Assembly: GCF_022605725.1 (NCBI RefSeq)
Contig: NC_065555.1
Span: 28,072,774-28,136,773 of the forward strand
Direction of reading: 5' to 3'
DNA: 64,000 nucleotides
Source: Anthonomus grandis grandis
Taxonomy: Eukaryota; Arthropoda; Insecta; Coleoptera; Curculionidae
The notes beneath the pieces were generated by a model. It saw only the letters and a program-made list of their open reading frames with translations. It was not told the origin of the DNA and ran no database searches. A program made the position numbers and the translations under genes. Each line of letters starts with the position of its first letter. Positions within the stretch are counted from its first letter, which is position 1. Shown piece after piece: positions 10,763 through 21,607 of the stretch.

Positions 10763-11559
10763 TATGTAAAAGTATTACCTATAAATCGACCAAGCATGTA
10801 AGTCCTCGGAGGCGTTTCCAGAAAAAGGTCTCATATCGGGATTAGAAGGTACAGAATATTTTCTCTCCATCTCAAACCCTTGAGAACCTCCTCCCTGCGA
10901 GGGCGTTCTGCTACGCACCATGACGAACGAGTGGGTTCGCCGAACACGTCGTTAACGGTTATCTGAAAAACATGGTAACAGCTAATTGTCTCGCTCAAAT
11001 ATTAAATGGTACCTAATTTAAAAATAAGTATTAATTTAAAACGAACTTAGTGTATGTTGCTTCAGAAAACATTTCCCACATTAAAAATCAGTTCGTTACA
11101 CGGTTACACAATAGTCTACCGTTAAGTCAATTTATACGCCTTTATATCTTCAATATTTACGGTATAAATTATCAATAAAAAGAACTAAGATTCTTAGAGT
11201 GAAACAGTAAATTGTTTTACGAATTGTTGTATTAATCCAATTAAGGTTTCTATGGTACAGAAAAATCAGTTTACATACAAGGTATATTATACATTATTCA
11301 TTATTAATTATGTCCACTCCTATCAATAGAGCAAACGCGCCAGTCAATTTTATCTTGTTGCTTCTCTATATGAGAATCTATATTTTTCGATCTTATCAAG
11401 ACGTCTGATTATACGAAGCGTTTAGACAAGCTTCACTGTTTTTAAACTATGGAATATCGGGTTATCCGATCTAATAACATGTCAAACAACACATGACATA
11501 AATAGCTATTAAACTTCCAGAAACTTAAAAGCCTGAAAGAAAAATTCTTGGAGAAATTC
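10763..11559. other. No gene seen
   Basis: AT-rich sequence with a somewhat GC-richer patch around 10800-10950. No motif or repeat I can assign. Confidence 0.4.
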
Positions 11560-11630
11560 ACCACTCACTAGGTTACCTAACAAAAGAAACATGTTTCTCT
11601 AGGAAGTGAGACTCCGATAATAGAGCATTA

Positions 11631-11674
11631 AGGCCGATTTACACGATGCCAGTAACTGGCGCCAGTCTCACTGG
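11631..11674 (+). repeat. Left TIR of Harbinger 1
   Basis: An exact inverse of 14380-14423. The repeat contains internal dyads (GCCAGTAACTGGC, TGGCGCCA, CCAGTCTCACTGG). The CCAGT/ACTGG motif continues beyond it at 11675-11695 and in 14235-14400. Confidence 0.93.
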
Positions 11675-11772
11675 TAACCAGTTTTTTACTGGCCAAGTGT
11701 TGTACCTAAAGTTGTTTACACGATGTCAGTAAGTTCAAGTCAGTTGTGAATTTGTACTGTGTTGTTTTTAAA

Positions 11773-13762
11773 ATGAATTCGAGAAAAATTAAACTTTTAA
11801 AAAAAAGAACAATAAGAACCGTGATTATGTTACTAAAAGATGAATTGAGTAATATGTTAGATGAAGAATTGAAAAAAATGAGCGACTATGGGTGAGAAAA
11901 TGGATCAGTGAGAGATCAATAACAGGAGGTTCGGCTTTGCTGTTAAAACAGCTTAGATTAGAAGATCCCTCTGAGTACAGATTGGCGTTACGACTTACAG
12001 CCGAAAATTTTTACGAGTTACTTTCTCTCATAGAACACCCTATTCAGCGTCAAGACACCATAATGAGAGATGCACTACCCGCAAAAATAAAGTTAGAAAT
12101 AACGTTGACATATTTAGCTATAGGAATGTCTTACCGAAGCATAAGTCACTTTTATCGTGTTTCCAAATCTGCTATATCACAGTTAATACCAGAAGTGTGT
12201 CGGGCAATTTTTAGAGCATTAAAACAATTTATTAAGGTAAAGTATGTTTAATATATTCGGAATATTTTACATTACATATTTCTCAAAGCAGTCGCTATTA
12301 TATCACTGGCTTGTGTGCTTTCGTCCAGGCTATCTTTGTGATATAAAATTGGGGAAAAATCATCGTTGTAGTGAGAAGCCGAAGAAGAACTTGTAGTGCC
12401 TGTTGGACTGATTTCTGGTGGGGGACAGTATAATGCTGGCTGGTAGCTCGACTGCTGATATTGGACGCTGGTATACGCTTGAGAGGGCATGTTTGATTGC
12501 ACCGGTTGCTGAATATTAAAATATGCGGAATTAGGTTTCTTGGCTTTTATATCAGCAAGTCTGCATTGAGTTAATATGCTCTGTATTTTTTCTTGAGCAA
12601 TGATTGCTTGTTCTTCGGATAATTTCTTTAAGTGAGCTGATACACTCTTTCCAAATACGGCATGTTCTGTATCTTCCATATTTTTATCTATATTTTTTAA
12701 ATCGTCAATTAATGAAGACATTTGTGAGACTTTGCTGCGCTTGGATTTTAGGAATGCTATAGTAAGTGGCCGTTTTTCTGCGCTTGATTCATTCTCCGCG
12801 GGTGATGTTACGGCCGGAGCAATCTGACACCTATTTTCCGAGCTTGGTGAAACTGAACGTTCCATGTCATTGATAGGGTTTTCTTCGACATTTTCTATGT
12901 TATCCTGCAAATAAAAGAACAAAATATATTAACAAAACTGTAATTTCAATAGGTTACAAAAATAAAAAATATCTAATCATGTTATTTAATTTTTTAGATG
13001 CCAAATACAGAAGAGGAATGGAAAACCATTGAGGCGGGCTTTAATACAAAATTGAATTTTCCAACGTGTTATGGCTCAATAGATGGAAAACATGTAGAAA
13101 TCAGAGCTCCCTCTAATAGTGGAAGTGAATTTTTTAACTATAAAAAAAAGAAGCAGCATCATATTGTTAGCTATTGTTGATTACAACTACTGTTTTTTAT
13201 ACATAAACGTTGGCGCAAGTGGCAATGTATCTGATGGTGGTGTTTTCAAAAACTGTTCAATTCACGAACAACTAGAAAATGGCCTGTTACCTGAAGATGG
13301 AGTTATTGTTGGAGATGCAGCATTTCCGCTTTAGACATATTTATTAAAGCCATATCCAGGCGTTAACCTCAGTGCAGAAGAAAAAATATTTAATTACAGG
13401 CCAGACGTGCCAGACGTATAGTCGAAAACGCTTTTGGGATTTTAGTCAGTAGGTTTTGTATTTTTGAAAAGGCAATACCGACTAACTTGAATACGGTAGA
13501 TGCAATCATTTTTGCAACTTGTGCATTACATAACTGGCTAAGAAAAAAATCAAAATCATCTATCACTGCAACTTGCATAGATAGGGAAGATCAAGATGGA
13601 AATATTATACTAGGTTTATGGAGGCATGAAATAACTCCCTTAAAAAGTATCTCGAATCAAGGAAGTAATCATTCAGCAAATATTGCTAGAGAAAAAAGAG
13701 ATAAATATAAGAATTTTTTTATGGACAACGGTAGTATTCCGTGGCAATTTGGTCACATATAG
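11773..13762 (+). pseudogene. Harbinger transposase (HARBI1-like, DDE_Tnp_4), two exons
   Basis: Exon 1 (11773-12236) starts MNSRKIKLLKKR. A frameshift in the A-run near 11875 precedes RKWISERSITGGSALLLKQL, then LTYLAIGMSYRSISHFY. The donor is AAG|GTAAAG at 12236/12237 and the acceptor TTTTTAG at 12991-12997. Exon 2 (12998-13762) reads MPNTEEEWKTIE, the first Asp in CYGSIDGKHVEI, the second in IVGDAAF, and the third acidic residue in RRIVENAFGI. Then come ALHNWLRKKS and GLWRHE. Defects are frameshifts near 13145 and 13405 and a TAG at 13332. The family cuts and pastes DNA at TWA sites with help from the second element protein. Confidence 0.9.
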
Positions 13763-14163
13763 TATTATAAAAATAGTAAATAATGTTAAACTAAACTTAC
13801 AAATATATATATTATTTTTCTTACCGTTGTTCTTCGTCTTACTGCCACATTTTTGATAAAGGAATTTAATTCCTCAAACTATGTTACTCTCGGTATATAG
13901 ACATTTCCTCCAGCGCCAGATCTAGTAGATTTCTCGATTTTATCGACTTCTAAACAGTAAGTATTTCTAATACTTTTTATCTTATTTTTTATGTCCTCAA
14001 TCGTAATACCTTCGATACCAATTTCGGTCCGAATTTGTTGAAGAGCCGATGTTCGGTTTTGTTTGTTTTTATCTTCCTGGCATCGAATATTCCATAGGCA
14101 TTCATGCTCTCTATACAGTTGAACAAACTTTAAAGTTTCATCTGCACTAAACTTACGGGCCAT
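12272..14163 (-). pseudogene. Harbinger accessory MADF/BESS protein, two exons
   Basis: Exon A (14163-13825) starts MARKFSADETLKFVQLYREH and carries a MADF domain (LWNIRCQEDKN, then IKNKIKSIRNTYCLE). Within it, a TAG near 13880 replaces a Trp codon just before FEELNSFIKNVAVRRRTT. The donor ACG|GTAAGA lies at 13825/13824 and the acceptor TTTGCAG at 12911-12905. Exon B (12904-12272) reads DNIENVEENPINDMERSVSP, a Ser-rich linker, a BESS-like motif (HLKKLSEEQAIIAQEKIQSI) and a Gln/Tyr/Pro-rich tail. Both exons are in phase 0. MADF domains bind DNA, so this is probably the partner that brings the nuclease to the ends. Its intron contains transposase exon 2. Confidence 0.85.
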
Positions 14164-14379
14164 TTTTTCAAAAACACCCAGAAATAATTACAAAAAATAA
14201 ACTAAATAATTCAACTTTCAAGACAGCCTTCCTAATTATGCTACTGACTGGCGGCAACGTGTTTAGACGCTGCCTAAGCACTGGCGTGAAAAATAGGCGA
14301 ACCCTCTATTCTCGCCAGTGCAGTCGGCTAGCACTGGACTGGCACAGAATAGTGTCTATACGATACCAGCGCTGGCATG

Positions 14380-14423
14380 CCAGTGAGACTGGCGCCAGTT
14401 ACTGGCATCGTGTAAATCGGCCT
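14380..14423 (+). repeat. Right TIR of Harbinger 1
   Basis: A perfect 44-bp inverse of the left TIR, followed by the TTA duplication. Confidence 0.93.
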
Positions 14424-15150
14424 TTAATATTAGCTCCTTTGATACAAAGTAAGTTGGCCACAATGAGTACCGTTAACGAACATAAACCACAACAGAGTCC
14501 GAGGAAATCGGACTTAATTATTGATTAATCTGTAATGCCAATTTCTCCCTTCTTCCTCCTAGAAATAATAAATAACAATAATATAGATCCTTAAGCCAGT
14601 TGACGTTGGAATGTAAACCAATAAAAGCAGGGACGAATAGGAAAAAGTTTAGGAAAAGACCAGGAAAATAACTGTAGCACGTGGCATAGACGATTTGGAA
14701 GGTTATCACCTATTCATATTGGCTTTTCAAAGAGCTAGCGATGCATTGCAAGGGGGATAGGCTCTGTTTTCAGTGCCGTCAAGGATATATTACACTTCAC
14801 AACGATACGAAAAAAAAACACAGACGTGGACTATCTAACTGGTCTTCAAGTAGAAGAGAACATACAACTCGCAAAAAACTTTGTAGAGAACTGCCATGGG
14901 AACCACTCCAATCACTCCATCATTCACGGTTCATAACGCTAACCTCATTCACGAGCCCTAGCAAAAGGTTTAGGTCTTGAACGTCAGGTCTCCCTAGACC
15001 TAAGCAATCAGGTTTTTAAGGCGCTAGAAACATTAAACGAGAAATGTAGTCAAGGCCATCTCAAGCAAATTATTAGAAAGACCAGCGGTATTAAAGATAC
15101 TTGAAAATGTGCCTGACGGATAGATAAAAGATGGGACCAACTCGATGAAC

Positions 15151-16032
15151 TCGCTACTAAAAGATCTCTCCCGAAGAGTTTGGATTTCGGAACGTTTAAA
15201 TATAATGAATTACTTGGTTTTTGTACAACGGTGTAGACCATGTACTACGGTCGAGAACACTTTTTTTATTCTGTTATCTAACTTAAACTACAATCAAAAC
15301 TCGCCCTTAATTCGTCGTCTGAGTATTTGGAATAAGCAGCCTTGAACTCTTGGCATCAATTTTTAAAGTGATGTGAAAGACAAAGCCTTCTGCTTAAATA
15401 GAAACCCCTATTTTTAAGGTCGGATTCAGAAGAACGACAAATTTTACGTCCAAAATGGTATTAGTGACTTTAACAAGATCTAATACATAAGAAATTGCTA
15501 AGTAAATGAGTTGAGGAAAAATTACTTTACGGGGATAATCGACATTACAGTCTGGAAAGTGGATCTGAAACAGCGGCAGGAATGTGGTCCAAAATATTCG
15601 ACGTTGGCACGTTTAACCTCAAAACGTAATTGTGCGGGACTTACTTTCTAATAATATGCAATATAAGATTTTTTACAATCACAAGATATAGAGGGTAAAA
15701 TGCTTAGAATTATAATCGAAATAGTTATTCCATTTTGGCTTTAATACACAATTGTTTTACCATTAAATACGCTACAATTAAATGTTTGTCCAAAAAATGG
15801 ATCATGTTTAGTAAATCTGGCAACATTACGTTCCACCTCTACATTCCTACTTCTACTCCCGTACTTCTTGCATAATAGGGGTCAGCCATTATGAACCTGA
15901 ACGCTTGTAATTGGTTTCCCTCGCCGCACGTGTTTTTGTTATGAATTATTTCGATAGTTCATTGGACAGCATCTTTGTCACCTGTTTATAATGCTTGCTG
16001 CCGTTTCAAAACATTGATTACTATTGAAGGGT
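15151..16032. other. No gene seen
   Basis: It may include the 3' continuation of repeat copy A, since short readable peptides such as RSLPKSLDFGTFKYNELLGF occur near 15160-15220. Copy B has no counterpart, so this cannot be tested here. Nothing else was assigned. Confidence 0.4.
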
Positions 16033-16278
16033 GGACAGTGGCGTAGGTTTTATCGTTGATTTTTGGATTCCGTTTATTTTATGTTATTTATTATTTTGTT
16101 TTATTTGTGGCTATGATTAAAAGTGAAGTTAGTGTTGTATATACCTATAAGTAAGTAGTGTAATTTTCGTAGGTTTGGAGTTTCACTGTTTTATTACTTA
16201 CATGAAATACCTAATATTTAATTTTTTAGTTTGTTTTATTATTGTCTACATATATACGAATAATAACATTTATTATAA

Positions 16279-18394
16279 TGAATAAATTCACTGAGGGTAA
16301 GGTCCTTCATAGTCAAACGAGGGAAGTGATAGCAAACGTTTACAGGTAAGTTATAATAATTAATTTAAAAAAAAGTAAAATACATTGTGCCTCTTAAGAA
16401 AACAGTAGTTTATATTATATTTTATTGCTTTTTGTATACCAACTATGCATTCAAAATGTTGTTATTAGGATTTGCGATGAAGAAGCTGCAAATAATTCGA
16501 TGAAATTGCCTCTTAAGGGTAAGCTTGATCGCGTTTCCCTTTATACCGGAGTCTCCGTATCATCTGTGAGAAAAATTCACAAGGAAGATGAAGAAAGGCG
16601 ACAAAATAACCCTGATAAAATGTTAGCCAGTCCAGGGAAAAAACGGCCACGGAAAACTGTCGTCGAAAAAGATGACAGTTTTCATTTTCAAATAGTAAGG
16701 CATTGTATTACCAGATTTTACCTGGAATATAAAGTGGTTCCGACAACTAGAAAGTTGTTAAGAAAATTAAAAGAAGAGGCAAATTTTTCTTATTCCAGGG
16801 AAACGCTTCGGCTTTTATTAAAGTCAAATGGCTTTTTTTGGCGCAAGTGTCAAAATAAGAGGAAAATCTTGATGGAGAGGCCCAATATTCTTTCCTAGAG
16901 ATGCAAATATCTTTGCGAAATACGAAAATATTGTGAAGAAGGCCGAAGCATTATTTACTTGGACAAAACTTGGGGGATAACGATTTGACGTTCAAGAAAT
17001 GTTGGCGGAGCGATACGGTTACTGGTGTTTTAAAAAATATTAGTTCAACGGGTAAGCATACAATACAAAACAGTGTGTATAAGTTACAGTCATATATTTT
17101 TTCACGGGCAAGGACCCGTTAAATTTGAGAAATATATATATTTTAAATGATATTTTAGGTCGGCTAATAATTGTTTATGCAGGTTCCAACAAGGGTTTTG
17201 TGGACAATGCCTGTTTAATATTTAAAGCCGGATTGGCCACAGGTGATTACCATGGCCAAATGAATAGGGAAAATTTTACTAGATGGCTAACGGAAAAACT
17301 TCTCCCAAATATACCTGCCAATTCGGTAATAGTGTGAGACAATGCTCCTTATCATTCGGTGCAGGAGGATAAAACCCCAACAAAATCCTCTTTAAAAAGG
17401 AGATATAATCGCCTGGTTAAGTAAGAAAGGTAGGTATAACAACTTAATTAAGCCTTTTGAACTGATAGATTTTAAATATATAAATGTACCTACATAATAT
17501 GTACATACACGGTGAGCTAATGAAAACTTTCCACGCCAGTTTCTTCAGATATTTTCTTTAAAAAAAAATTTTGATGATCGTTTTTTGACTTCAGGCGAAC
17601 AAATTTATTTGGTATTTTCAATCCCTTAACTCTAACCCCCATGCGGGGGTGACTATCCACCCCAAAATCTTAAATAGGAAGGGGTGTCGAGTGATACCCT
17701 TACCATTTAAGATTTTGGGGTTGATAGTCACCCCTGCGTGGGGTTTAAGTTAAGGGGTTAAAAATACCAAATAAATTTGTCCCTTGCAGTCTAATATCGA
17801 TTGGCAAAAAAATTTTTTTTTTAGAAAATGTCTGAAAAAATGGGATGGAATAAGGTTTATCCTGTATATTATTATGTATTACATATACTATATGTTATAA
17901 GTCACGATGTAAGTGCCAGAAAATTTGATCTTTTCGATTTGGTTTTATGCCACAAACCACCTGGTGACCAAAAAAATTATATAGTAGATCGGATTATAAG
18001 GTTCCATGGGCATACTCTATTAAGAACACCGCCTTATTTATGCGAGTTAAACCCAATTGAATTAGCTTGGGCAAGACTCAAATTTTTAATAAGAAGTCGG
18101 AATACTACTGGCAATTTTAACATTGCAACCTTAAAGGAGGTTACTGAGGATGCTATATCCTCGATTTCCGAAAATGATTGCCAGAAATTTTGCCAGCACG
18201 TCAGAACTGTGGAGGATACATTCTGAGAAACTGACCAAATCATGGAAGAAATCGAGCCCCTTGTCATCACACTAGGAAATGAGTGACAGTGACACTAATG
18301 GTAGTAGTAGTGAAGACGATAGTGAATACGAGGCTGAAGGTAAAGAAAACCAGCTCGCTTATTTCACCAGTGAAAATAAAAACATGTTTAAGTG
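16279..18394 (+). pseudogene. Tc1-like DDE_3 transposase, four exons
   Basis: Exon 1 (16279-16346) is MNKFTEGKVLHSQTREVIAN, with donor ACAG|GTAAGT. Exon 2 (about 16471-17050) contains an HTH (LDRVSLYTGVSVSSVRKIH), a second DNA-binding segment (PTTRKLLRKLKEE) and the first catalytic region YLDKTW. There Lys replaces the usual Glu of YLDETW, and a frameshift and stops follow. Exon 3 (about 17159-17431) has LIIVYAGSNKGFVDNACLIF and the second Asp in VIVxDNAPYHSVQ, where x is a nonsense codon. Exon 4 (about 17960-18226) has HTLLRTPPYLCELNPIELAW with the third acidic residue. An acidic Ser/Asp tail follows in another frame to 18394. The introns are consistent with the donors and acceptors seen. 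Confidence 0.82.
17505..17868. repeat. Foldback MITE inside transposase intron
   Basis: The two arms fold on each other around an AT-rich centre near 17690. The tract from GACTATCCACCCCAAAATCT to the centre pairs with AGATTTTGGGGTTGATAGTC, and the pairing extends outwards to TACACGGTGAGC (left) against the inverse of the right end (TTATCCTGTA). TA flanks both ends, as for Tc1/mariner-derived MITEs. It has no coding capacity. Confidence 0.8.
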
Positions 18395-18755
18395 AAGTGT
18401 GTGAGACTTGTGTGTGAAAAAACATTAACATAAATAACAGTAAACGAAAAATTAGGTAAGTTATTTACCTTATATTTTTCTCAAATTACCTTACTTTTTC
18501 GGAAATACCAAATAGAGTGAAAATTTCGCATAAAAAAACATAAAAATTCCCGTTCCTAGTTTAACCGAACTTTTATCATTGCTAAAACGCTTATGCTGTT
18601 CGTTTTTTATAATCTATACCAGGTGTTTTTTAATGACCTTCAAAATACACGTACTATTGCAGTGACGTGGCCTCCTGTGACCTTAGCAACTTTTGTTTAA
18701 ACTTTGTTTTTAAATTCGGCTTAGCAACAGAGATATTTGCGTGCGACCCTGTATA
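18395..18755. other. Non-coding 3' region of the Tc1-like element
   Basis: AT-rich. A possible mariner-type MITE (TACCAGGTGTTTTTTAATGA at about 18616 to GCGACCCTGTA at 18753) lies next to the clearer one at 18756. Its arms match only at the tips. Confidence 0.35.
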
Positions 18756-19026
18756 CAGGGTGTTCCACAATCAACGTCACAGGCTATAACTTTTTTATTT
18801 TTAAGTATTTTTTTTTTTAATATATTTTTAATAGCTATAGGATCACTACCCAAAATTACTTAAAAAAACTACCCCCGACAAATTCATTTTTGGGGGATGT
18901 ATTTGTTGGGGGTAGTTTTTTTAAGTAATTTTGGGTAGTGGTCCTATAGCTATTATTTTTTTTTTTAATTTTTATAGTTAAAAATAAAAAAGTTATAGCC
19001 TGTGACGTTGATTGTGGGGCACCCTG
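18756..19026. repeat. Mariner-type foldback MITE, 271 bp
   Basis: The ends CAGGGTGTTCCACAATCAAC and its inverse (GTTGATTGTGGGGCACCCTG) lie between TA dinucleotides. The arms pair along most of their length (AGCTATAGGATCACTACCCA against the inverse near 18935), with a loop near 18890. It has no coding capacity. Confidence 0.85.
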
Positions 19027-19169
19027 TATCCAAAAAAAGAACTTATTTCTAAAACCATAAAACATACAAATGAATAATTAATCAGGAAAATTTATTTTGA
19101 TAAATTTTAAAATTATTTTCTTTAAATCGAATTTAAATAGTTTCACATAATACCACACGCCACTGTCCA

Positions 19170-19789
19170 TTTTATAAATGAAATCGGCCATGTTGTCTCC
19201 ACTACTGCATTCCCCTTACCTCAGGCCGAACTGTTTCAGATCCGTCTGCCACACTGTAACTGACAAAATATGCGCTGATTTTGACGTAATTTTTGGTTGG
19301 AGGGTACGATAGACGATAAATAACGATGATCCTAAATATCAGCTTAGAAGTTTATGTTAAGGTCATTGTTTAAGGTCATTTCTCTAAAGTGAAGTACAAT
19401 TATGCAAAGTAAAATGAAATCAGAAATCCTTTCTGCTTCACAATGGTTATTTTCAATTAATCCCGACGCGTTTCGGTTTTTACTATAGAAAGTCATAAAA
19501 TAAAAAGGTTGTAAAATCATTAAAAAGATAACAAATAAAAGCAAAATTTACATGATATTATCACAAAAGGTCTATAAATACATTAATATTTACGGTACAA
19601 TGATAATATATCACACGTAATAAAATAATACATAACAAACCAAAATCATTACTATACAATGCTTACAACTAATAAAAATTCATACTATTAAATACTAAGA
19701 ATGGGTAATCTAAACAAATATTTAAAAGATATCTAGGAGTTTAAATAAATAACAAACTTATTTTAGCAAGAAAAATTATAAAATTAAAA
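19170..19789. other. No gene seen
   Basis: AT-rich spacer with no convincing frame. A few short tracts resemble 11140-11180, upstream of repeat copy A (atatttacggta), so the unclassified repeat may begin further upstream than called. Confidence 0.35.
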
Positions 19790-20441
19790 ATTCCCCACTT
19801 ATCAGGTTGCCTAATAAAAAAAAACAAGTTTCTCTAGGAAGGCAGATTCCAATAACAGAACATTGATATTAGCTCCTTAGATCCAAAGCAAGTTGGCCGC
19901 AATGAGTACCGTCAACGAACATAAACCCCAACCGAGTACGAGGAAATCGAACTTAATTATTGATTAATCTGTAATGTCAACTTCTCCCTTCTTCCTCTTA
20001 AACTCATCAATGCATTATTACTCGCCATAATGTAGAAATATTAAAAAACAGTAATATAGATCCTCCAGGCAGTTGACGTTGGAATATAAACCAATAAAAG
20101 CAGGGACCAATTGGAAAAAGTTTAGGAAAATACCATGAAAATAACTGTAGCACGTACCATAGACGATTTGGAAAGTTATCACCGATTCATATTGGACTTT
20201 CAAAGAGCTAGCGATACTATACTTGGGTTACCGAACAGATGGAGTGGTCACGTGATCGTTCTGCGCCGGAGGTGTGGCCTAGAGCCTCGATAGGGTTCAT
20301 GACTTTTTATTTAATTTTATTAGTCGAGCGTCTTTAGATCATTTTGGTTGAATTTTCTGCTATTCGAATATTTGAATCTTCGCAATATTGAAAAGTTGAG
20401 ATTGTGTTTATTTTTTTGTTAATTTGTTTGTTAACAAATAA

Positions 20442-20604
20442 TGGCTGACGCACCACGTCACATTGTCACCCCCCAAGAAAAGAGTACGAAAACATTTGAC
20501 CATTGCTGAAAAGGAAGTGATCATGAACATATATAAAACATGTGATAACGAGCATCCAGCATACAACAAAGTGCAAAAAGTCCAGTTTACAGCAGAAGCA
20601 GCAG
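20442..20604 (+). pseudogene. First exon of a DDE_3 transposase
   Basis: It starts MADAPRHIVTP. After a one-base shift in the C-run near 20472, it continues KKRVRKHLTIAEKEVIMNIY and VQFTAEAAG, then a GTAATA donor. This resembles the N-terminal HTH region of the family at 16279. No catalytic exon follows, so the copy is non-autonomous. Confidence 0.55.
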
Positions 20605-20832
20605 GTAATACATATTTTTAATATACAGTGTGTCCGTTAAATTTTGACCGTTTGGCATCCAGCCCTGCTTGATTAAAAAATTAAATTTAGCATATTTTTA
20701 TTTTTTAAAAATCAAGCCTGTGTACGAGCATTTTTAAAATTTTATGAGTAGGTAAAGTAGTATTTCTAGGGATAATGTAAAAAAAGTTTATGAGAAAAAG
20801 TTGTTAAGAATGCAAAATTATACCCGAATACC

Positions 20833-20958
20833 ACATTTCATAACCATAGACCTACTTTGATTTTTACGTTTTGTGTACCAACGGATTTTTTTATTCACAT
20901 TTAATTATTAGAGATTGAAATTTGTAAAAATCAAAGTAGGCCTATGGTTATGAAATTC
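20833..20958. repeat. Inverted repeat inside the deleted element
   Basis: The tract TTTCATAACCATAGACCTAC (20839) and its inverse at about 20930-20955 form arms of over 30 bp around an AT-rich loop. It may be the core of another MITE starting TACAGTGTGTCCGTTAAA at 20626, but the matching end was not identified. Confidence 0.5.
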
Positions 20959-21607
20959 GGATGAAATTTGGATGAAAACCCCAATATATTAACATAACTT
21001 TGCATAACAAAATACTTAAAAGGGATTATTATATCATTACCTAGAACAACCTCAAAATCGGTTTGGATCCATTTTACAGGCGACCGTATTATATTTCAAA
21101 AAAAGCTGCTTACAAAGCAAAGCTGTACGGTAAAATAATTTAAAATAAGTAGGCATAATTCTCCTCGTCTAAATCTGCCAAGGTTGCATCGATGGGCGGG
21201 CCTTTATTTAGCGCACATCATTTACTCCATCTGTTCGGTAATCCGACTATATTATTGCTTATGGATTGCAAGGGGCATAGGCTCTTTTCTCAGTGCAGTC
21301 AAGGATATATTACACTTCCCAACTTATCTAACTGGTCTCCAAGTAGAAGAGAACAGACAACTCGCAACAAACTTTGTAGAGTGCAATCACATTCACGGTT
21401 CATAACGATAACCTCATTCACGATCCCTAGCAAAAGGTTTAGATCTTGAGTGTCAGTTCTCCCTAGATCTAAGCAATCAGTTTTTTAAGGCGCTAGAAAC
21501 ATCAAACCAGAACTGTAGTCAAGGCCATCTCAAGCAGATTATTAGAAAGACCAGCAGTATTAAAGATGCTTAAAAATCTGCCTGACTCATAGCTCGATGA
21601 ACTCACT

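Larger units (their letters stand above)
11631..14423 (+). mobile_element. PIF/Harbinger transposon 1
   Basis: It is flanked by TTA (11628-11630 and 14424-14426), the TWA target of PIF/Harbinger, and has perfect 44-bp terminal inverted repeats (11631-11674 and 14380-14423) starting AGGCCGATTTACACGATGCC. It encodes a HARBI1-like nuclease on the plus strand and a MADF/BESS protein on the minus strand with interleaved exons. It sits inside repeat copy A, whose two halves rejoin cleanly. Confidence 0.93.
11560..15150 (+). repeat. Unclassified dispersed repeat, copy A (interrupted by Harbinger)
   Basis: Segments 11560-11630 and 14424-15150 match 19790-20219 and 21252-21607 in order and orientation, with roughly 85-90% identity by eye. 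Shared tracts include tttctctaggaag, atattagctcctt, caatgagtaccgt and ggcgctagaaacat. Possible coding pieces are IDDLEGYHLFILAFQRASD near 14690-14740, YLTGLQVEENIQLAKNFVEN near 14827-14890 and SLDLSNQVFKALETLNEKC near 14990-15040, all broken by stops. I recognise no family. The outer limits are uncertain because only the region shared by the two copies can be called. Confidence 0.65.
16033..19169 (+). mobile_element. Tc1-like (DDE_3) transposon with spliced transposase
   Basis: The short inverted ends TGGACAGTGGCGT (16033) and its inverse at 19157-19169 flank a four-exon transposase gene. Two foldback MITEs have inserted, at 17505-17868 inside intron 3 and at 18756-19026 downstream of the gene. 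The exact TSD is not clear. Confidence 0.65.
20220..21251 (+). mobile_element. Deleted DDE_3-type transposon in repeat copy B
   Basis: The inverted ends GGGTTACCGAACAGATGGAG (left) and its near-inverse (right, ACTCCATCTGTTCGGTAATC) delimit an insertion flanked by CTATA/TA sequence. Repeat copy A lacks it. Only the first exon of a transposase remains; the rest is non-coding. Confidence 0.7.
19790..21607 (+). repeat. Unclassified dispersed repeat, copy B (interrupted)
   Basis: Segments 19790-20219 and 21252-21607 align with copy A. Readable pieces shared with A are KITVARTIDDLESYHRFILD near 20135-20200 and YLTGLQVEENRQLATNFVE near 21324-21380, so some protein constraint probably existed in the ancestor. 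The middle is occupied by a deleted DDE_3 element. Confidence 0.65.
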
